From CAYXRK01 sp964467615 (GTDB lineage Bacteria > Hydrogenedentota > Hydrogenedentia > Hydrogenedentales > GCA-2746185): a DNA stretch of 64,000 nucleotides. Of the stretch, positions 1 through 8,224 are shown piece after piece. Each line of letters starts with the position of its first letter. The first letter of the stretch is position 1. Location: positions 1-64,000 of the forward strand of contig CAYXRK010000002.1 in NCBI GenBank assembly GCA_964467615.1, given 5' to 3'. The notes beneath the pieces were generated by a model, which did no database searches, was not told where the DNA came from, and saw only the letters and a list, made by a program, of their open reading frames with translations. The position numbers and the translations under genes were made by a program.

Positions 1-41
1 AAGGGCCTATCTTACAGATAGCGAAACGTCTATGCGACGGT

Positions 42-470
42 TTAGAACTGCGCCTGGTACGTAATCACCCACGAGCCTTCGCGCTTCTCGAGATTGAACG
101 AAAGCGTAAGCACGCCAAAGGAGCCTTCGAGTTCAATCGGCTCGACAGTTGCCTTCTCGCCGTCGATTGTGGTCGTCAACTTGTCGAGTCCGACTTTGAT
201 GCCTTCGAGGAACCCTTGGTCTTTCGCTCCAGTAAGGAACTCGATCATCTCCGGCTTTCCGCCGCCTTGGTCGGACTTAAAGTCCTCGGCGTAGTTGGCC
301 GTCATCGCCGCGATATCCTGCGCCTGAAGTCCCGCGAGCACGCTGTCAATCACCGCCTTGATGGCGTCTTCATCGCTTACTTCCTTGCCACCGCCGCCCG
401 TGCTGGCGCAACCCGCGACGGCGAACACCGCCACGGCACACAGACCCCATTTTGTCCATTTCCTCATCAT
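42..470 (-). CDS. Small lipoprotein, NTF2/SnoaL-like
   Basis: Predicted 142-residue exported lipoprotein. The N-terminus has basic residues, a hydrophobic core and a lipobox ending VAGC with the lipidated Cys at about residue 21, followed by a Gly-rich linker. The body (DEDAIKAVIDSVLAGLQAQD, then a YAEDF motif and an ending in alternating beta-type residues) resembles the NTF2-like/DUF4440 fold, which binds small ligands or acts as an accessory domain; no catalytic residues stand out. The start at 470 is chosen because GGAGA lies 8 nt upstream; the frame stays open to 566 but that part lacks a ribosome site and would bury the signal peptide. Diverges from the deacetylase gene. Function unknown. 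Confidence 0.75.
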   Translation of the reverse strand: MMRKWTKWGLCAVAVFAVAGCASTGGGGKEVSDEDAIKAVIDSVLAGLQAQDIAAMTANYAEDFKSDQGGGKPEMIEFLTGAKDQGFLEGIKVGLDKLTTTIDGEKATVEPIELEGSFGVLTLSFNLEKREGSWVITYQAQF

Positions 471-655
471 GATATTGTTCTCCTTGACCGTTGATGAGAT
501 ACACGAAAACCCTGCCCGCAACTGGGCGAGCGGGAGACTATAGCGTGAGACGTTCGAATCACGCAAGCGGTTTCATCGTGATGGATCGCCGGGGCGATGG
601 CGATAGGGGCGATGGCGCCGTTTCGCGGCGCGTTAGATCGCCCAAGGAGCGTTGC

Positions 656-1597
656 ATGAGAGAAGACTTTTGGCGAACTGGGACGGCTCTTGGCGTGATC
701 GCGAGTTCTACACGGCCCACCGCCGGGATTCGGCCAAGAACTCCCCAAATGTCTTTCCTGCGAAGGCAGGAATCTTGGGTTACCTTATCGCGCCCTTTTT
801 TCCACAAGATCCTTCACAAACTCCTCTTCATTCTTAGCAGCAGCGCGCTCGCTCAGGCGGCCGGGCCCAGTGACCATTTCCAGTGGCCTGAGGGGAAACA
901 AGCGGCGGTCAGCCTTAGTTTTGATGACGGGCGGACGAGCCAAGTCGATCGTGGGTTGGATTTGTTGGATCGCTTCGGGGCGAAGGTAACGTTTTACGTA
1001 ACACCGTCGAGCGTCGAGCGGCGGCTCGAGGGCTGGAAGCGGGCGGCCGAGGCGGGGCATGAAATCGCGAACCATTCGCTCACCCACCCCTGCTCAGGAA
1101 ACTTCCAATGGTCGCGCGGGAAGGCGCTGGAGGACTACACGCTGGATATGATGCGAACAGAGTTGGTGGAGGCGGACCGGCAGATCGAGGCGCTGTTGGG
1201 CGTCCGGCCAACGACGTTCGCGTATCCGTGCGGGCAGACGTTTGTGGGGCGCGGCGTCAAGACGCAGAGTTATGTTCCGCTCGTGGCGGAGTTGTTCACG
1301 GCCGGACGCGGGTGGCTCGACGAGGCGCCGAATGATCCCGCGTATTGCGACATGGCGCAGCTCTACGGGATGGAGTTGGACGGAAAGACGTGGGAGCAAG
1401 CGAAGGCGTTAATCGACGGCGCGCGCAAGGACGGCCTTTGGCTGGTCTTCGGCGGACACGAGATCGGCGAAGCCGGCAATCAAACGACGCGGATCGACAC
1501 GCTCGAGAAGCTGTTGGCGTATGTACAGGATCCGGCCAATGGAATTTGGCTCGCGCCGATAAATACCGTCGCGCGATACGTGATCGAGAATCGATAG
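656..1597 (+). CDS. Polysaccharide deacetylase family protein (NodB homology)
   Basis: Carbohydrate esterase family 4-type protein, expected to remove N- or O-acetyl groups from an envelope or extracellular polysaccharide. Counting from 656, the metal/catalytic Asp motif SFDDG is at residues 88-92, the metal-binding HSLTHP motif at 140-145, and the AYPCG loop follows. A hydrophobic signal-like stretch ending ALAQA sits just before the domain. The start is uncertain: ATG 656 has an AAGGAG 6 nt upstream, but ATG 749 gives a shorter N-terminus and the frame is open back to 491. The section MSFLRRQES (from 749) is encoded by a hairpin repeat, so the first 60 residues may not be ancestral. A degraded copy of its 3' end lies downstream. 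Confidence 0.85.
   Translation: MREDFWRTGTALGVIASSTRPTAGIRPRTPQMSFLRRQESWVTLSRPFFHKILHKLLFILSSSALAQAAGPSDHFQWPEGKQAAVSLSFDDGRTSQVDRGLDLLDRFGAKVTFYVTPSSVERRLEGWKRAAEAGHEIANHSLTHPCSGNFQWSRGKALEDYTLDMMRTELVEADRQIEALLGVRPTTFAYPCGQTFVGRGVKTQSYVPLVAELFTAGRGWLDEAPNDPAYCDMAQLYGMELDGKTWEQAKALIDGARKDGLWLVFGGHEIGEAGNQTTRIDTLEKLLAYVQDPANGIWLAPINTVARYVIENR
754..774. repeat. REP-like hairpin repeat inside the deacetylase 5' region
   Basis: A short hairpin: CCTGC at 757-761, a 4-nt loop, then GCAGG at 766-770, inside the sequence TTTCCTGCGAAGGCAGGAATC. From memory, this sequence type is a dispersed intergenic repeat in many GC-rich bacteria, which when translated reads as FLRRQES or FPAKAGI. Here it lies between a good ribosome site (AAGGAG upstream of 656) and the signal-like segment of the deacetylase. 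This suggests insertion near or into the 5' end of the gene. Confidence 0.6.
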
Positions 1598-1890
1598 CGC
1601 CGATCAATCAGTAGCGCCGGTGTCGCCGACACCGGCGCAGGCCAAGAGCGTCCGCATAAGCGCCAGTGACGTTGTTTTCCGGAGGAACGTTCGGTGGCGG
1701 ACGGAGACTTTTGGCGCGAGGCTGCGCCAGCCTCGGCGAGGCAGGCGCTACCAATGGAATTTGGCTCGCTCGATAGAGACCGTGGCGGAGTACGTACTCG
1801 AGAAACGATAGCGCCGATCAATCAGTAGCGCCGGTGTCGCCGACACTGGCGCAGGCCAGAGCGTCCGCATAAGCGCCCGTGAGGTTGTTC
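1538..1890 (+). repeat. Direct duplication of the deacetylase 3' end and downstream hairpin
   Basis: Two direct copies about 215 bp apart: 1538 to about 1676 and 1753 to about 1890. Each starts AATGGAATTTGGCTCGC, carries the end of a deacetylase reading frame, and continues into CGCCGATCAATCAGTAGCGC and then a near-perfect palindrome built on GCCGGTGTCGCCGACAC(C/T)GGC. The coding part of copy 1 is the true C-terminus (NGIWLAPINTVARYVIENR). Copy 2 is diverged and one base shorter. Confidence 0.8.
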
Positions 1891-1997
1891 TGCAGTAGCG
1901 CCGCTCCCTGACGAGGAGGGCGAGGCTCCCACCGGGCCTTTCTTGGATAAAGGCTATTGGCGCGGGGCTGCGCCAGCCTCGGCGAGGCAGGCGCTAC
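1711..1997. repeat. Paired intergenic hairpin repeats (about 41 bp)
   Basis: The same 41-bp element occurs at 1711-1751 and 1957-1997 with one difference (GCGAGGCTG against GCGGGGCTG). Its core GCCAGCCTCGGCGAGGC is self-complementary around CCTCGGCGAGG. Together with the palindromes near 1620 and 1832 it makes the stretch between the deacetylase and the CFI-box gene (1598-2083) a cluster of small structured repeats. I see no gene in it. Confidence 0.7.
1753..1811 (+). pseudogene. Remnant of a second deacetylase 3' end
   Basis: The 59-nt segment parallels the last 60 nt of the intact deacetylase gene. It encodes NGIWLA in one frame and, after a one-base deletion, SIETVAEYVLEKR and a stop in another, against INTVARYVIENR in the intact gene. 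The substitutions are conservative at protein level, suggesting that the copy was once a functional paralogue before truncation. Nothing else of the gene is left upstream of 1753. Confidence 0.6.
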
Positions 1998-2019
1998 TTC
2001 TCGGGTGGTTCTCGAATAG

Positions 2020-2059
2020 AAAAAGCTCCGGCGACCTCGCTTTCGCGTGGCCGCCGGAG
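2020..2059 (-). terminator. Rho-independent terminator of the CFI-box gene
   Basis: On the minus strand, 24 nt after the stop at 2084, CTCCGGCG (2059-2052) pairs with CGCCGGAG (2033-2026), with further pairing of GGCC-type bases inside, closed by a GCGAAAGC-type loop. It is followed by CTTTTTC. This is a complete intrinsic terminator. Confidence 0.85.
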
Positions 2060-2083
2060 TAGTTCGTTCTATTGGTTAGGCTG

Positions 2084-5000
2084 TTAGGCCTTGTTGCGCC
2101 GCGCCTTGCGGCCTAGGGCCAGGGCACCCATCAGGAGCGCCAGGGCCATTGCCAGCGTGGGCTGCGCAATCACCAGCTTGCTCGCCCAGATGACCGGCAT
2201 GAGCGCGATGCGTACCACCGCGGCCAGGACCGGGTTGCTGGCGACGACATCCGCGATGGCCGGGCTCACCGTGTAGTAGGTATCCACGAAGGCCGCGCCG
2301 ACCGCGTTGTCGAGCAGGTACGTGTCGCGTACCGCGCGCAGGGCGTCGATGTCATCGGCCATCGGCGTGCCGTAGGCCGCCGTAGCGATGAAGCACGGGC
2401 CGCCCCCACCACCGCCGCCGTCGCCGCCGGCCAAGCCGAACAGTGCCAGAGCAGCCGCGAGGATGAGCGCCAGGATCGGCAGACCATCATCGATCTTGTT
2501 GAACGTGAACACGTTCTGGAAGACGAAGTCCGGCTGATTGCCAGCGTTCGCCTTGAGGAACAGACCGATGTCCACCGGAGCGTTAACCGGAACATCGCTT
2601 AGCGGTGTGGCGATAGTGACCTGGAACTCGTTCGTCCCGTCGCCGCCCGTCACGATTCGTCCAACACCGCCGGTAATCGTCTTGGCGTTGTTACCGAAGC
2701 GCGGGTTGGTCAAGAACCCAAGACCGCCGTCTTCGGACACGACGGTAATGACGTACTCCGTTCCGAGATCGCCTTCCGTCGGTGATTGAGGCGTGATCGA
2801 CAGGCCCACGTCGTCGAGGTCGATGACGGTCGCGTCGCGCACCACGAAGGTACCGAGACTGCGCAGGCGTCCGTTGTCGATAGACTCGATCGAGTCGCCC
2901 GCCGCGGTGAACTCGCCATTAAGAATGGTCGACCAGTACACCTCACTGTCGCCGGCGCTGAAGTCGATGCTCGCGTCCGGCCACACATACGTGAGGGTGG
3001 TCGGCGTCTTCGCTACGCCCTTACGGTCACCGAAGATCGTGACCTGGCCGTTGGCCTGACTTGCGGTGGTGATATTCGTCGAGCCAATCGGCGTGCTCAG
3101 AAGTGAATCCTTCTGCGCGACCGAGTCGTAGGCGCCCGTGTTCTCGTCCAAGATATTCAAACCACTGGACAAGTTGTTGGTATCAATGCCGGCCGGTTGA
3201 GTATTGAAGGCCGGGTCAAGCACGTAGGTGTGTACGTCGAAGTAGGTGAACGAATCAGCCACGTTCGAACCCGCGTCGGGTCCCGGCGGCGCCAGACCAA
3301 AGCCGTCCGGCGAGGTTGCCGCGCGCGCAAGCACGAAGACATCGGTATTGAACTTCACGCCTTCGGTGTTGGCCGAGACTTCGATGGTCGCCAATTGGCT
3401 GCTATCGCCGTCGAGCACCATGCTGATCGTGGCGTTCGCGCCAAGCTTCGACGCCGTCGTCGTCCAGTCCTCACCGGCACGCTGGATGAACTTGACGAAT
3501 GTAAAGCCATCGGCAAGCGTCCCGCTGAGTCCCGAGTCGTCGTTACGGCTGACAGTCACGTCGACCGTGCGCGACGCATCAGGCAGGCCGACGTTGGTGG
3601 CCTCGGGCGCGAGCACGTAGATCGTGGTGTCGGTGACGCTGAGGACGGCCGCCGTGTAGGTGCCGAACGTTACGGTCACGTCCTCGCGATTCACCTTCGC
3701 CCGATTTTGCGGCAGGAAGGCTTCTCCCGCAATTTCGACGATCATACCGCCGAATACCCAGCCATTGTCCGGCGATACGCTGTTGACTATCGGCGGCGTC
3801 GGATCGAAGTCTGTGAGGTAGTTGAAGTTCTCCGCACTGGTTGCCGTACCTCCGGCCGTCGTAACCACGATTGGGCCGGACAGTACGTCGGGCGACGTGT
3901 CAGCAACCACTTCGAGCGTGCCGGAGTCGATCTCCGTGAAGCTCGCCGCTGCGATGCCCGCGACAGTGACGCTAATCACGTTCGATAACTCAGAACCCGT
4001 GACAGTAATCGTCGTCTGCACGGTCCGAACGCCTTCTGTCGGCGTGAAGCTGCTGATGAAGGGCGTCGCGACATACTCGAATTGCCCAGCCGTGGCGCTC
4101 CCTCCGTCCGTGACGATGGTTATCGTTACAGTGCCGGGTAGTCCGTTATCTGCTGGCGGCGTGGTCGCCGTGACCGTGGTAGCGGTCGCGGAAAATTGTG
4201 TGGCCGGAGTCGATCCGAACAGCACTTGGCTGGTGGTGGCGAGGTTGGTACCGGTAAACGTGACTGCTGTGCCGCCATCGACGGTCCCGACGCTGGGAAC
4301 AGGTCCACCCGAACTCGGCGGGCCGATGAACGTGAAAGCGTCCGCCAGTGAAGCGAAGTCTGACGTCGCGTTCCTGTCAACGATCCAAACACCAACCGTT
4401 GTGTCCGTGCTCAACCCACTGTCGGGCGTGAGCACATTGGCCGACGCGGAATCAATCGCGATACCGCCAGCGATGTTGAACTGCGCGAGGGTCGATGCGC
4501 TTGGATCGCCGAAGTACACCGCGTAGGCCGCAGCCGCGGCGCCGGCGTCCGCGATGGCAGACGCTACCGGGAAGCTGCCATTGATCGTCACCGGCGTTCC
4601 GCCATCCGCAGCACCTGATGGCGGCGTAACGCTCGTGATCGAGAACTGCGTTTGGAGCGGCGCAAAGATGGACAGATAGTCCACGTAGATTTCCAAGATG
4701 CTGTTGAAGGTGTCGAGCGTGCTGCCCGTGCGCTTACGCCAATCAGCACCCTGAGGTACGGTGAAGCTGGTGCTGAAAGCATCTGTGTTGTCGAACGGGG
4801 CGGATGGATGCGACCAGACTCCCGCGCCGCTCCCAACCGATGGATCGAAGGTCTTGGCCAGCGTCAGGCCCTGCAACCGGATACCAATGGGGAGGGCGGC
4901 CGGAAGGCCGTCAAGTTGGATGGCGGTGGCCCCGCCGTCCGTGGAGTAGACGATGGCGATTTGAATGAAACCCAATCCGAAGGCGGAAGCCTTCGCGCTC

Positions 5001-5851
5001 GGGGGCAGAGCCGCAAGATCTCCGGGGTTCCCGAGACTAAGTTCGGCTAGCGTCGGCGCGTACTGCACGATAAGCACCGCGTCAGTGGCGGGAGCGTCAT
5101 CGATAAATGGCGCGCCGTTGCCGTCGAGGGCCGTCTGGTAGTCCGCAAGACTCGCGGAAAGGACTGTGAGCGTCACGCCGCCCTGCTGAATCGGAATCGT
5201 CACTAGGCCGAGCGGGTCGCCGTAGATGGCCTTGGCGGCGCTTAGGACGGCAAGATCCTGGATGACCGTGGTACGGTTGCCATCTTCCTCGAAGAAGTTC
5301 TCGCCGTCTCCTAGGTCGGTGAACGGATTGAAGGGGCCACCGCCGGGGACGGTCTGGATGTTGAGAGTGATGCGATCAAACAACTCGTATTGGAGCACCC
5401 CCTTGCCAAGCTGATCCACGGCCAGTGCGTAAAGCGAGTGGATGCCGGAAAGGCCTGCGACGTCGACCACCTGGACGCCTCCCACGGTTTCGTCGGTCAG
5501 CGTACCGTTCCAGAAATTGCCGCTCACATTGCCATCGACGCCGAAGCGAACGGTGGCACCGGCCGGAGTGACGTCGGCCGCGACGGGCACCAGCGCAGTG
5601 GCGGATCCCTCCAGGACGAGGACATTGGCGTTCGCGCCGTCGTTGGCGGGCGCAGTTATATTGACCGCCGAGACGACTTTCGCGACGTTGTCTCCCGACA
5701 TGATCCTATATAACTTGGACCAATCGAGGCTCGATCCGTCGGAGGCGGTTACGCCCAGCGTGTCTAACGTGGGCAGGAGGCCTATCGCGAACGCAAGCAC
5801 CATCATAGTGCTTACGAGCGAAGCCAGCACCAATTTTTTACCGGTCCCCAT
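2084..5851 (-). CDS. Large IPT/TIG-repeat surface protein with CFI-box C-terminus
   Basis: A 1,255-residue exported protein. Residues 1 to about 38 form a signal peptide (MGTGKK, then a long hydrophobic core). The middle carries several IPT/TIG-type Ig folds (about residues 400-800), recognisable from repeated P.SG.V.GGT.VTI.G..F/L lines, interspersed with beta-rich segments. Near the end a GGGGGGP linker precedes CFIATAAYG (Cys at about 1153), the CFI-box, then a helical segment, a membrane segment and a basic tail (GRKARRNKA). The CFI-box tail is a known C-terminal domain of unknown processing, thought to be a sorting or anchoring signal. Likely a cell-surface structural or adhesive protein; ligand unknown. 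AGGAG lies 9 nt before the ATG. It has its own promoter and terminator, so it is monocistronic. Confidence 0.85.
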   Translation of the reverse strand: MGTGKKLVLASLVSTMMVLAFAIGLLPTLDTLGVTASDGSSLDWSKLYRIMSGDNVAKVVSAVNITAPANDGANANVLVLEGSATALVPVAADVTPAGATVRFGVDGNVSGNFWNGTLTDETVGGVQVVDVAGLSGIHSLYALAVDQLGKGVLQYELFDRITLNIQTVPGGGPFNPFTDLGDGENFFEEDGNRTTVIQDLAVLSAAKAIYGDPLGLVTIPIQQGGVTLTVLSASLADYQTALDGNGAPFIDDAPATDAVLIVQYAPTLAELSLGNPGDLAALPPSAKASAFGLGFIQIAIVYSTDGGATAIQLDGLPAALPIGIRLQGLTLAKTFDPSVGSGAGVWSHPSAPFDNTDAFSTSFTVPQGADWRKRTGSTLDTFNSILEIYVDYLSIFAPLQTQFSITSVTPPSGAADGGTPVTINGSFPVASAIADAGAAAAAYAVYFGDPSASTLAQFNIAGGIAIDSASANVLTPDSGLSTDTTVGVWIVDRNATSDFASLADAFTFIGPPSSGGPVPSVGTVDGGTAVTFTGTNLATTSQVLFGSTPATQFSATATTVTATTPPADNGLPGTVTITIVTDGGSATAGQFEYVATPFISSFTPTEGVRTVQTTITVTGSELSNVISVTVAGIAAASFTEIDSGTLEVVADTSPDVLSGPIVVTTAGGTATSAENFNYLTDFDPTPPIVNSVSPDNGWVFGGMIVEIAGEAFLPQNRAKVNREDVTVTFGTYTAAVLSVTDTTIYVLAPEATNVGLPDASRTVDVTVSRNDDSGLSGTLADGFTFVKFIQRAGEDWTTTASKLGANATISMVLDGDSSQLATIEVSANTEGVKFNTDVFVLARAATSPDGFGLAPPGPDAGSNVADSFTYFDVHTYVLDPAFNTQPAGIDTNNLSSGLNILDENTGAYDSVAQKDSLLSTPIGSTNITTASQANGQVTIFGDRKGVAKTPTTLTYVWPDASIDFSAGDSEVYWSTILNGEFTAAGDSIESIDNGRLRSLGTFVVRDATVIDLDDVGLSITPQSPTEGDLGTEYVITVVSEDGGLGFLTNPRFGNNAKTITGGVGRIVTGGDGTNEFQVTIATPLSDVPVNAPVDIGLFLKANAGNQPDFVFQNVFTFNKIDDGLPILALILAAALALFGLAGGDGGGGGGGPCFIATAAYGTPMADDIDALRAVRDTYLLDNAVGAAFVDTYYTVSPAIADVVASNPVLAAVVRIALMPVIWASKLVIAQPTLAMALALLMGALALGRKARRNKA

Positions 5852-6454
5852 GTTACCCTTCTCCTTATTAGATTGCTTTACGCACCTAACTTAGTTCTCT
5901 AGTATGGCGATGATCCCAGTAGCGCGCAAACCGCCTTCAATATCCCATCGCGCGAGGTGTGAAAACCGGCGGAGTTCCTTCACAAACTCCATCGGTAGAA
6001 CTGAGAATCAGTCACACCCCCCACAGCTTGTACGCGAACGGCAACCGCGCGCGCTCCCCAAAGTACCCCTTGCAACTCGGCATTTCTGCCGGTACTAAAC
6101 GCGGATTATAGGGTAGTCGGTACATCATGTCAACCCTTTTGTTTGTTTGGACTTCGCGCCTGTCCATTGTCCCCAATCGACAACTGCTGCAACCGGAAAG
6201 ATGCGACGCGGAGCCAATAAGGGGAACTTGGCGACTCTCGCCCTGAACCTTCCGCCAGTTTCGTCGAAGCCCTCGTCCTCAGCGCAAGTAACAGTCGGTT
6301 TGCCTGGAAGTATTGCCAATGACGCGGCGACCTGTTATAAGGAGCCGGGGCGCTGCGCACTATTGCTCAGTCGCCGGACGAACGGGGAGTCCGTCGTCGA
6401 ATTAGTGCAACTCCAGTATTTAGAACATGTTATGCATCGAAACGGAGGTGTGTC
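5852..6454. other. Divergent intergenic region with a 245-nt leader
   Basis: Holds the promoter of the CFI-box gene (6105-6133) and, between it and the ATG, a leader of about 245 nt on the minus strand with many short GC-rich complementary stretches. I could not match the leader to a known riboswitch. From 6134 to 6454 I see no convincing gene; AACATGTT and ATGCAT palindromes lie just upstream of the ribosome site of the next gene on the plus strand. Confidence 0.5.
6105..6133 (-). promoter_or_regulatory. Consensus sigma-70 promoter of the CFI-box gene
   Basis: Read on the minus strand: TTGACA (6133-6128), a 17-bp spacer (6127-6111), TATAAT (6110-6105). All twelve consensus bases match with the ideal spacing. 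Transcription would start near 6098. Confidence 0.85.
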
Positions 6455-8224
6455 ATGGCAATCGTCGAAAGTAAAAGCCCCGCAGTCGTGGCGGAATCAG
6501 ATCCGATCGGACACCAACTTCAAATCGAACATGCGCGCCTCTTGCGAGAAGCTGGTATTGCGGAAGGCCCGGGCCGTCACTTCAAACGCCCGCGCGAGGC
6601 GGAATTCACCCGCGAGGAACGCGAAAACGTGACCATACTGTGCGGCGGGTTCTCGTTACGGCACGATCGGTTTGTGAAGGCGTCCTGCCAGGGGCTCGGC
6701 TACAACGTCGAACTTATCCCCACGCCGGTCAAGGCCGATTTCCAGGCGGGTAAGGAGTTCGGGAACAACGGCCAATGCAATCCCACGTATTTTACGGTCG
6801 GATCGTTGGTGAATTACCTCATTCGGCTGCGGGAAGAAGGGGGGCTATCGTCGGAGGACGTCATCAAGCGATATTCGTTCATTACTACCGGCGCCTGCGG
6901 GCCCTGCCGATTCGGAATGTATGAAGCCGAGTACCGGCTCGCCTTGCGCAACAGCGGCTTCGATGGATTTCGCGTCCTCCTCTTCCAATATCAAGGCGGC
7001 TTGAACCAAAGCGCGAAGAAGGCCGGCCTTGAGGTCAACCTCGATTTCGCGCTCGCGTTGCTCAACGCCGTGCTCATCGGCGATGTACTCAATGAACTCG
7101 CATACCAGATTCGGCCCTACGAGACCGTCTCCGGCAAAACGGATGAAGTGTTCGAGAAGGTCACGCAGCGCGTCTGCGATCACATGCGCGCGCGCGATTG
7201 GTCGCAGGTCCGCAAAGGTTGGGCAAGCCGATCGATCGCGAAGTTCGCGTCCGCGATGCTTTCGGAAAAGGAAGTCGCAGGCGTGATCGAGCAACTCACC
7301 GGCGACTACTACCTCAGCGTGCTGCGCGAATGCCGCGAGATGATCGAGCGAGAGATCGAAGTTGACTTCACGCGCGCCAAACCCATCGCGAAGATCACCG
7401 GCGAGTTCTGGGCGCAGACGACCGAGGGAGACGGCAACTTCCACATGTTCCGCTTCATCGAATCGCAAGGCGCGGAAGTATTGGTCGAGCCGATCATGAC
7501 GTGGATCGCCTACTTGCTCACGCAAGCGCAAACGAAATTCGCCGACACGAAGGGGCTCGGCGCGGGCGACGATATATTCAGCAAAGTCAAAGCGGAATTC
7601 GATTTCAGGAAAAAAGATTTGTTGCTCGGCGCGGTGAAGCGCGTGCTCGTGCGCGAATATGATCGCATCCGCAACGCCCTCGGCGGCACGGTGCACGAGC
7701 AGGTCTGCCAGATGGAACTGCAACGCATGGCGCATCCCTTTTACAACCGAAAGGGCGCCGGCGGCGAAGGCCACCTCGAAGTCGCAAAGAATATCTACTA
7801 CGCGCACAAGGGCCTTGCGCACATGGTGCTGAGCCTCAAACCGTTCGGCTGCATGCCCTCGACGCAATCCGACGGCGCGCAAGCCGCGGTCGTCTCGCAT
7901 TACCCGGACATGGTGTACCTGCCCGTCGAGACCTCCGGCGAAGGCGACGTCAACGCGCACAGCCGCGTGCAGATGGCGCTCGGCGAAGCGAAGTCGAAAT
8001 GCCGCGAAGAGTTCAAGACCTGCCTTGCGCGGGCCGGTTATTCTCTCGAAGAAATCCGCGAGTTCGTCGGCGCTCATCCCAAATTGCGCAATCCAATCCA
8101 ACACGTGCCCCACCGCGAAGGCGTCACCGGCAAAGCGGCGAGCTTCGTGCTTCACGTCGCCGAGTTGATGACGCGCGAGGGGTACGTCGCGAACATTCCG
8201 GCGGACCAGGCAGCATTCGCGTGA
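6455..8224 (+). CDS. HgdB-like 2-hydroxyacyl-CoA dehydratase-related protein
   Basis: 589 residues, related to the C-terminal half of the large 'acyl-CoA dehydratase activase-related' proteins (COG3580-type) and to the HgdB/FldB-like dehydratase fold. Diagnostic Cys motifs: NGQCNPT (Cys about 108), ACGPCRFGMY (Cys about 148 and 151) and PFGCMPS (Cys about 466), probably iron-sulfur ligands. The ATG follows GGAG 9 nt upstream. The stop overlaps the GTG of the next gene by 4 nt, so the two are translationally coupled. In characterised systems such a subunit receives an electron from an ATP-driven activase to power a difficult radical reduction or dehydration. The substrate here cannot be read from the sequence. 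Confidence 0.8.
   Translation: MAIVESKSPAVVAESDPIGHQLQIEHARLLREAGIAEGPGRHFKRPREAEFTREERENVTILCGGFSLRHDRFVKASCQGLGYNVELIPTPVKADFQAGKEFGNNGQCNPTYFTVGSLVNYLIRLREEGGLSSEDVIKRYSFITTGACGPCRFGMYEAEYRLALRNSGFDGFRVLLFQYQGGLNQSAKKAGLEVNLDFALALLNAVLIGDVLNELAYQIRPYETVSGKTDEVFEKVTQRVCDHMRARDWSQVRKGWASRSIAKFASAMLSEKEVAGVIEQLTGDYYLSVLRECREMIEREIEVDFTRAKPIAKITGEFWAQTTEGDGNFHMFRFIESQGAEVLVEPIMTWIAYLLTQAQTKFADTKGLGAGDDIFSKVKAEFDFRKKDLLLGAVKRVLVREYDRIRNALGGTVHEQVCQMELQRMAHPFYNRKGAGGEGHLEVAKNIYYAHKGLAHMVLSLKPFGCMPSTQSDGAQAAVVSHYPDMVYLPVETSGEGDVNAHSRVQMALGEAKSKCREEFKTCLARAGYSLEEIREFVGAHPKLRNPIQHVPHREGVTGKAASFVLHVAELMTREGYVANIPADQAAFA

Noticed and set aside
541..560. GTTCGAATC sequence resembling a tRNA T-arm
   Set aside because: No acceptor stem, D-arm or anticodon arm can be drawn around it.
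5852..6098. A possible c-di-GMP riboswitch upstream of the CFI-box gene (ACCGATGG similarity)
   Set aside because: Only a short 3' piece matches; the central conserved core of the class is missing.
6147..6632. 161-codon plus-strand frame between the CFI-box promoter and the HgdB-like gene
   Set aside because: It overlaps the start of a well-supported gene in another frame and lacks a ribosome site; the peptide has no recognisable features.
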